In this document: one piece after another, positions 53,483 to 57,496 of the stretch
Layout: each line of letters starts with the position of its first letter
How positions within the stretch are numbered: the stretch's first letter is position 1
Assembly (NCBI GenBank): GCA_947476825.1
Contig: CANJRV010000005.1
Coordinates: 1-57,496, forward strand
Origin: Bacteroidota bacterium
GTDB taxonomy: Bacteria > Bacteroidota > Bacteroidia > Chitinophagales > Chitinophagaceae
Direction of reading: 5' to 3'
Length of the DNA: 57,496 nt
Position numbers and translations under genes: made by a program
The notes under the pieces: generated by a model
What the model was told of the DNA's origin: nothing
Seen by the model: the letters and a program-made list of their open reading frames with translations, nothing else
Database searches by the model: none

Positions 53483-53511
53483 TATTTTGTTTTGGTTTTA
53501 TTTTAGAACAA

Positions 53512-54087
53512 CTATTCGATATGCGCATCAATAGCTTCGCTCAATAGCGCAAAAATTTGCTCTACAGTTCCTTCACCTTTTATTTCGCTTAATTTATTGT
53601 TGCGCTTATAATAGTCAGAAACTGGAGAAGTCTTTGCATGATATTCCTTTATTCGTTTGGTAATCACTTCTTCATTGTCATCACTTCGACCAGAAGATTC
53701 TCCTCTAGAAATCAATCTGGTTTTTAACTCTTCTTCACCTACTAGTAAACTCAATACAATATCAATTGGGTTATTTTTAAAATCTAATAAATTGTCCAAA
53801 GCCTCAGCCTGTGCCACTGTCCGCGGGAAGCCATCAAAAATAAATCCTTTGACATCTGGGTTTTCATCCAATTTGCTACTGATCATACCAATCACTACCT
53901 CGTCAGGAACCAACATGCCTTGATCCATATATTTTTTTGCCTCCACACCCAATGGGGATCCATTATTCACTTCACTTCGTAAAATATCGCCAGTAGAGAT
54001 ATGTACTAGATTATACTTGTCAATAATATTGGTAGACTGAGTTCCTTTGCCACTTCCCGGAGGTCCAAAGAGCACTAAATTAAACAT
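53512..54087 (-). CDS. adk: Adenylate kinase
   Basis: Interconverts ATP + AMP and 2 ADP. The 191-residue short form has the P-loop GPPGSGKGT at residues 8-16 and AMP site motifs STGDILRSEV and FIFDGFPRTVAQAEAL. The lid is short and lacks the four zinc-binding cysteines: ISRGESSGRSDDNEEVI. The Arg pair in KRIKEYH closes the active site. First gene of adk-obgE, possibly also of the transketolase half. A clear -7 box (TATATTTG) lies 20 bases upstream of the ATG. Confidence 0.96.
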   Translation of the reverse strand: MFNLVLFGPPGSGKGTQSTNIIDKYNLVHISTGDILRSEVNNGSPLGVEAKKYMDQGMLVPDEVVIGMISSKLDENPDVKGFIFDGFPRTVAQAEALDNLLDFKNNPIDIVLSLLVGEEELKTRLISRGESSGRSDDNEEVITKRIKEYHAKTSPVSDYYKRNNKLSEIKGEGTVEQIFALLSEAIDAHIE

Positions 54088-54107
54088 ATATTGTTTTTTT
54101 GAGAGCG

Positions 54108-54115
54108 CAAATATA
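54108..54115 (-). promoter_or_regulatory. -7 promoter box of adk
   Basis: Minus-strand TATATTTG, exact TAnnTTTG match, 20 bases before the adk ATG. No clear -33 TTG is visible upstream. Confidence 0.5.
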
Positions 54116-54259
54116 GTAGAACTCCTGCATAAATGCTAAATAATGGAACATCGTTTGCTAGGTTCGAATCCATTTCATAATATACAATGCATCTTAAAAT
54201 ATGTAAAACTTCCATTTCACTGTTTAGCATTCATTAAATTCTCCTTTTTTTCTACATAA

Positions 54260-54297
54260 AAAAAACGCTTGAAATGCGAACAATTCAAGCGTTTTTT
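54260..54297 (-). terminator. Rho-independent terminator after the choice-of-anchor L gene
   Basis: Perfect 14-bp stem, AAAAAACGCTTGAA (54260-54273) with TTCAAGCGTTTTTT (54284-54297), 10-base loop, and T run on the minus strand, 15 bases beyond the stop. Confidence 0.88.
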
Positions 54298-54312
54298 CAA
54301 ATGAGATTAGTC

Positions 54313-55377
54313 TTAGAGTTTAATCAATTTCTCTACATAATTTTTTTGATCAGCGTTACGAGTCATTTTTACTAGAAAGATTCCTTTTGCCAAATGGCTC
54401 AAATCTATGGTAGCTTTAGATTCATTTTTTTCCATGTTGGTTTTGTAAACTACTTTCCCATCCACCGAATTTATACTTATTTCCCATGCTTCATTTTTAC
54501 TATTTTGAATAGTTAAAATATCATCAACAGTAGTTGGATATATTATAATACCTGCATCGGCTTGACTCAAATTTGTAAGGCCATTCGGTGCTGCGCCACC
54601 ACTTTTCAAACTATTCGCTTTTAAAGCTACATAGGAATTAAGGATGCCATCCGACACATCTGTAATCGCCATTTTAAGATGGTAAGTTTGTCCACCCACA
54701 ACAGTATGCGTTGCAATTAAAGGTGTAGTAAAACCGTTGACCGTAATAAAGGTATCTACATTATTTACATACAATGCCGTATTGGGTGTACAAGCAGTAT
54801 TAGAACCATCATTAATAGAATTGATAGATACTGGAATACTTGTATTTGGAATCAAAGCCATGTTCTCAGAACCAGTAATCCCAGGACCAGAAATAAAGAA
54901 CCCAAATATATCATTGAATGGGGAGCAATTAAAATTAGGATATTCATCAGATCCAAATACATATTCAAACTCAACATAAGTACCAACCGGCACGATATCA
55001 AATTCTAAAACACATGCATCAAAAGTATTGGTACCAACAATAACACCAAGATCAGCATCGCCTGCAGAGCTCATAGATGTAGAACTAAAATCAGATGGAA
55101 GACCATTAAATCCAATATCGGGACCATTGGTTAAAACATTACCTGTTCCTAAAAGTATTCCGTTATTAATCCCCAAATTGGTAATCCCTGAAAATTCTCC
55201 ATTGGCAAAGGTGTGGCAAGTTAGTGCTTCATTAGAAATGGTAACACCATTCGTGCTTGAACTCGCAACTAAGATATTTGCTAATTGCGAAGCAGTTTGA
55301 TTAGGTGTTATGCTCAATTGCGCTTTGGTAGCGGTAAAGCAACAAAATGCAATAGGTAAAAGTAAAAGTTTTTTCAT
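54313..55377 (-). CDS. Choice-of-anchor L domain protein with T9SS type A sorting domain
   Basis: A 354-residue exported protein. Signal peptide about 1-19 (LLLPIAFCCFTATKA). The choice-of-anchor L domain spans about 25-265: GEFSGITNLGINNGILLGTG, then DACVLEFDIVPVGTYVEFEYVFGSDEYP (the characteristic FGSDEYP), IFGFFISGPGI and THTVVGGQTYHLKMAITDVSD. A T9SS sorting domain follows (about 278-354: GIIIYPTTVDDILTI, ending YVEKLIKL). Cell-surface or secreted by the type IX system; function of the domain is not known to me beyond surface display. Single gene with its own terminator. Confidence 0.88.
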   Translation of the reverse strand: MKKLLLLPIAFCCFTATKAQLSITPNQTASQLANILVASSSTNGVTISNEALTCHTFANGEFSGITNLGINNGILLGTGNVLTNGPDIGFNGLPSDFSSTSMSSAGDADLGVIVGTNTFDACVLEFDIVPVGTYVEFEYVFGSDEYPNFNCSPFNDIFGFFISGPGITGSENMALIPNTSIPVSINSINDGSNTACTPNTALYVNNVDTFITVNGFTTPLIATHTVVGGQTYHLKMAITDVSDGILNSYVALKANSLKSGGAAPNGLTNLSQADAGIIIYPTTVDDILTIQNSKNEAWEISINSVDGKVVYKTNMEKNESKATIDLSHLAKGIFLVKMTRNADQKNYVEKLIKL

Positions 55378-55443
55378 GTTTTTTATATTAGGTAAATGTA
55401 AGAAAGTATATTAAATATATCAGAAAAATATTGTTGTGGATTA

Positions 55444-55728
55444 TTAGATACTCGTTTTCACATTGGCAATACATTTGTCTATCATCATTATATATTTATC
55501 AATATCCTTTTGCATTTTTTTCTTGTCAATGTTCATGTTTGCATTGATGTGTTCCGTATGCAATTCTTGTTTTAGTTTTTCCATTTCTGCCTTCTGCGTT
55601 TCTATTTTTTCTAAATAGGTAAATACAGAAGTTTTTAATTCCGCATTCTCTTTTTCCAATCTTTGCACACGCGTTTTGAGCTGCCTTACTTTCTCTTTTA
55701 TTTCCAATACTAATTGCGAAAACTCCAT
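55444..55728 (-). CDS. Small coiled-coil protein, possibly ZapB-like
   Basis: A 94-residue protein, almost entirely helical with a heptad pattern at about residues 5-60 (LVLEIKEKVRQLKTRVQRLEKENAELKT) and a second helical part ending DKYIMMIDKCIANVKTSI. In related genomes I recall such proteins next to zapA in cell-division contexts, but no zapA is present here. The gene lies between the choice-of-anchor L gene (same strand, 66-base gap) and the divergent HerA-like gene. Function unproven; a division or scaffold role is a guess from the fold. Confidence 0.75.
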   Translation of the reverse strand: MEFSQLVLEIKEKVRQLKTRVQRLEKENAELKTSVFTYLEKIETQKAEMEKLKQELHTEHINANMNIDKKKMQKDIDKYIMMIDKCIANVKTSI

Positions 55729-55808
55729 ATTTTTTTTTTAAACACCTAAAAATAATAAAACAATTCTAGTTTACACAAAATTCTTATTTTCACCCACAAA
55801 TAATAAAT

Positions 55809-57347
55809 ATGCCATTTGAACAAATTATCCAAGATGCCTACACTTTTAAAGGTGAAAATATCCTATTAGGTTGCGCAGTATTAGATGGCAAATCCGTTGC
55901 TGGTTCGCGCGTCAATTTACCCCTCAAAACCATGAACAGACATGGACTTATTGCAGGAGCAACAGGGACAGGCAAAACAAAAACATTACAACTAATAGCC
56001 GAAGGATTAAGTGAAGTAAGTGTATCTGTGATGCTGCTAGATATCAAGGGTGATTTAAGTGGTATTGGTGCTGCAGGAACGCTCAACGACAGAGTAGCAG
56101 AGCGTTGTACACAAATAGGCATTGAGTATTCCCCTACTATTTTCTCGGTAGAATTTCTCACCTTGAGTGAACAACAAGGGACTCGTTTACGCGCGACCGT
56201 TTCTGAATTCGGACCTGTTTTATTGTCCAAAATATTGGGCTTAAATGATACACAAGAAGGTATCGTTTCTATGATATTTAAATACTGCGACGACCACCAA
56301 TTACCATTGCTTGATTTGAAAGATTTGATTAAGGTTTTACAGTATATAAATAATGAAGGAAAGGATGAAATTAAAGCAGAATACGGCAATATTTCTACCC
56401 AATCTACTGGCACTATTTTGCGAAAAATTATTGAACTACAGCAACAAAAAGCGGATATTTTTTTTGGCGAAAAATCATTTGAAGTAGATGATTTAATGCG
56501 CATCAGTGACGATGGACGTGGTATGATTTCTGTTGTACGTGTAAACGACTTACAAGATAGACCTAAGTTATTTTCTACTTTTATGTTGCAACTATTAGCT
56601 GAACTCTATGCTAGTTTGCCTGAAGCCGGCGATCTAGACAAACCTAAATTGGTTTTATTTTTAGATGAAGCTCACTTGATTTTCCAAGATGCCACATCCG
56701 CATTAATGCAACAATTAGAATCAGTTATCAAACTCATTCGGTCAAAAGGAGTAGGCCTATTTTTTATCACACAAAATCCGAATGATATTCCGCAATCCAT
56801 ACTCAGTCAATTGGGCATGAAAGTGCAGCATGCGCTTAGAGCGTTTACGGCTAAGGATAGACAAGATATTAAAAAAGTTGCCGAAAATTATCCAGAAACA
56901 GAATTTTACAAAACAGAAGACCTTGTTACGCAACTGGGTATTGGCGAAGCAATTGTAACCTTACTCAATGAAAAGGGCATTCCTACACCATTAGTGCATA
57001 CCATGCTTTGTCCGCCACGATCACGCATGGATATTTTAACAGATGGTGAAATCAATACGATTGTTAGCAATTCAAAAATTCGTGCGAAATACAATGAGAT
57101 AGTAGACACAAAGAGTGCATACGAAATATTAAATCAAAAAATAAATAGAAGCACAGAAGAAGAGGATTCGGATACTACAAATAGAACGGATAACAAAAAG
57201 GAAGAAAAGGGCACATTAGAAACAATATTAGACAGCCCTATTACTCGACAAGTAGGTAGAACGGCCGCAAGTATTATTACTCGTTCCTTGCTTGGCGTAT
57301 TAGGTTTAGGAGGCACAACTCGCCGAAAAAAAAGTAGTTGGCTTTAA
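55809..57347 (+). CDS. HerA/YjgR-like helicase (DUF853 family)
   Basis: A 512-residue HerA/FtsK-superfamily ATPase. Walker A GATGTGKT at 50-57, LLDIKGDLSG after the first strand, Walker B LVLFLDEAH (D286, E287), FITQNPNDIPQSILSQLG (sensor-like) and KVQHALRAFTAKD. This is the DUF853/YjgR architecture without the N-terminal HAS-barrel of archaeal HerA. The C-terminal 60 residues are a charged linker followed by a Gly/Leu patch and KKSSWL. No nurA or Sir2 gene is adjacent, so nothing points to a defence system. Role in vivo unknown. Confidence 0.88.
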   Translation: MPFEQIIQDAYTFKGENILLGCAVLDGKSVAGSRVNLPLKTMNRHGLIAGATGTGKTKTLQLIAEGLSEVSVSVMLLDIKGDLSGIGAAGTLNDRVAERCTQIGIEYSPTIFSVEFLTLSEQQGTRLRATVSEFGPVLLSKILGLNDTQEGIVSMIFKYCDDHQLPLLDLKDLIKVLQYINNEGKDEIKAEYGNISTQSTGTILRKIIELQQQKADIFFGEKSFEVDDLMRISDDGRGMISVVRVNDLQDRPKLFSTFMLQLLAELYASLPEAGDLDKPKLVLFLDEAHLIFQDATSALMQQLESVIKLIRSKGVGLFFITQNPNDIPQSILSQLGMKVQHALRAFTAKDRQDIKKVAENYPETEFYKTEDLVTQLGIGEAIVTLLNEKGIPTPLVHTMLCPPRSRMDILTDGEINTIVSNSKIRAKYNEIVDTKSAYEILNQKINRSTEEEDSDTTNRTDNKKEEKGTLETILDSPITRQVGRTAASIITRSLLGVLGLGGTTRRKKSSWL

Positions 57348-57405
57348 GTTTGATACCAGAAAAAAACAATAAAAAATTTCTATTTGGTAAAATTCAAATA
57401 CTTTT

Positions 57406-57413
57406 TATATTTG
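57406..57413 (+). promoter_or_regulatory. -7 promoter box of tRNA-Gln
   Basis: TATATTTG with TTTG at 57383-57386 (19-base spacer), 10 bases before the tRNA. Confidence 0.65.
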
Positions 57414-57423
57414 CACCCGTTAA

Positions 57424-57494
57424 TGCCTGATGGTGTAAAGGTAGCACAGCAGTTTTTGGTACTGTTAGTCTAGGTTCGAATCCTGGTCGGGTAA
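57424..57494 (+). tRNA. tRNA-Gln (anticodon TTG)
   Basis: The acceptor TGCCTGA pairs with TCGGGTA (two G-T wobbles). D-arm GTGT/GCAC; anticodon stem GCAGT/ACTGT with loop TTTTGGT, reading TTG; T-arm CTAGG TTCGAAT CCTGG. The discriminator is A57494 and the following bases are CA, not CCA, so CCA is added post-transcriptionally, unlike in tRNA-His in this window. The window ends two bases later. Confidence 0.92.
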
Positions 57495-57496
57495 CA

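Noticed and set aside
55809-57347. HerA-like ATPase as part of a NurA-HerA or Sir2-HerA defence system
   Set aside because: No nuclease or Sir2 gene is adjacent; the sequence is the common stand-alone DUF853/YjgR type.

Overview
The window is AT-rich chromosomal DNA of a member of the Bacteroidota, most likely Chitinophagales or a close relative. The evidence is a type IX secretion gene (PorW/SprE type), two secreted proteins with T9SS C-terminal sorting domains, a Rho factor with a long Bacteroidota-type N-terminal extension, a DAHP synthase fused to chorismate mutase, a class II ribonucleotide reductase, and promoters of the Bacteroidota type (-7 box TAnnTTTG or TAnnTTCG). Most of the window is housekeeping sequence; I see no prophage, CRISPR array or insertion sequence.

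Layout. 1-7.9 kb: end of an M1 aminopeptidase, an MFS carrier, clpP, a small membrane ORF, ispE, hpf, acpS, an HslR-like S4 protein, then a peptide symporter and a CDF metal exporter in tandem. 8-15.5 kb: nrdJ, divergent ridA/tsaB, an ArsR regulator and recG. 15.6-20.6 kb: a small membrane protein, a bactofilin and the PorW/SprE-type T9SS protein. 20.7-26.8 kb: a broken ORF6N gene, ndk, a glycine-rich T9SS cargo protein, rho and trmH. 26.9-30 kb: tRNA-His, a palindrome-rich spacer, DAHP synthase/chorismate mutase, a methyltransferase and lolA. 30-35.2 kb: a GH92 glycosidase swollen by repeat-derived insertions, a second copy of the dispersed palindrome, map, and a two-gene unit whose VOC gene carries a frameshift. 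35.4-43.2 kb: rplY, a TlpA-like thioredoxin, an LTA-synthase-like enzyme, an amidohydrolase lipoprotein and purK-purE. 43.3-51.3 kb: an ECF sigma/anti-sigma/Spy-like operon and cell-envelope genes (two L,D-transpeptidases, polysaccharide deacetylase, GNAT protein, polytopic membrane protein). 51.4-57.5 kb: the C-terminal half of a split transketolase, obgE, adk, a choice-of-anchor-L T9SS protein, a coiled-coil protein, a HerA-like ATPase and tRNA-Gln.

Functional links. PorW/SprE belongs to the machinery that exports the two T9SS cargo proteins. LolA and the signal-peptide and lipoprotein genes serve the same double-membrane envelope. The sigma operon, L,D-transpeptidases, deacetylase and membrane protein form an envelope-centred stretch. 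purK/purE, adk, ndk and nrdJ cover purine and deoxynucleotide supply.

Most unusual content: (1) a palindromic element of about 87 nt present twice in opposite orientation (27.1 and 33.4 kb), with a compensatory base-pair change in its inner hairpin; (2) three in-frame insertions of repeat-like sequence in the GH92 gene; (3) a VOC-family gene whose reading frame breaks exactly at an in-frame A AAA AAG heptamer; (4) an ORF6N gene broken by two single-base losses; (5) an exact 11-residue repeat in PorW/SprE; (6) several promoters so close to the ATG that the mRNAs should be leaderless. Five predicted long ORFs start at a TTG that is part of the -7 box or just downstream of it, and I moved their starts.
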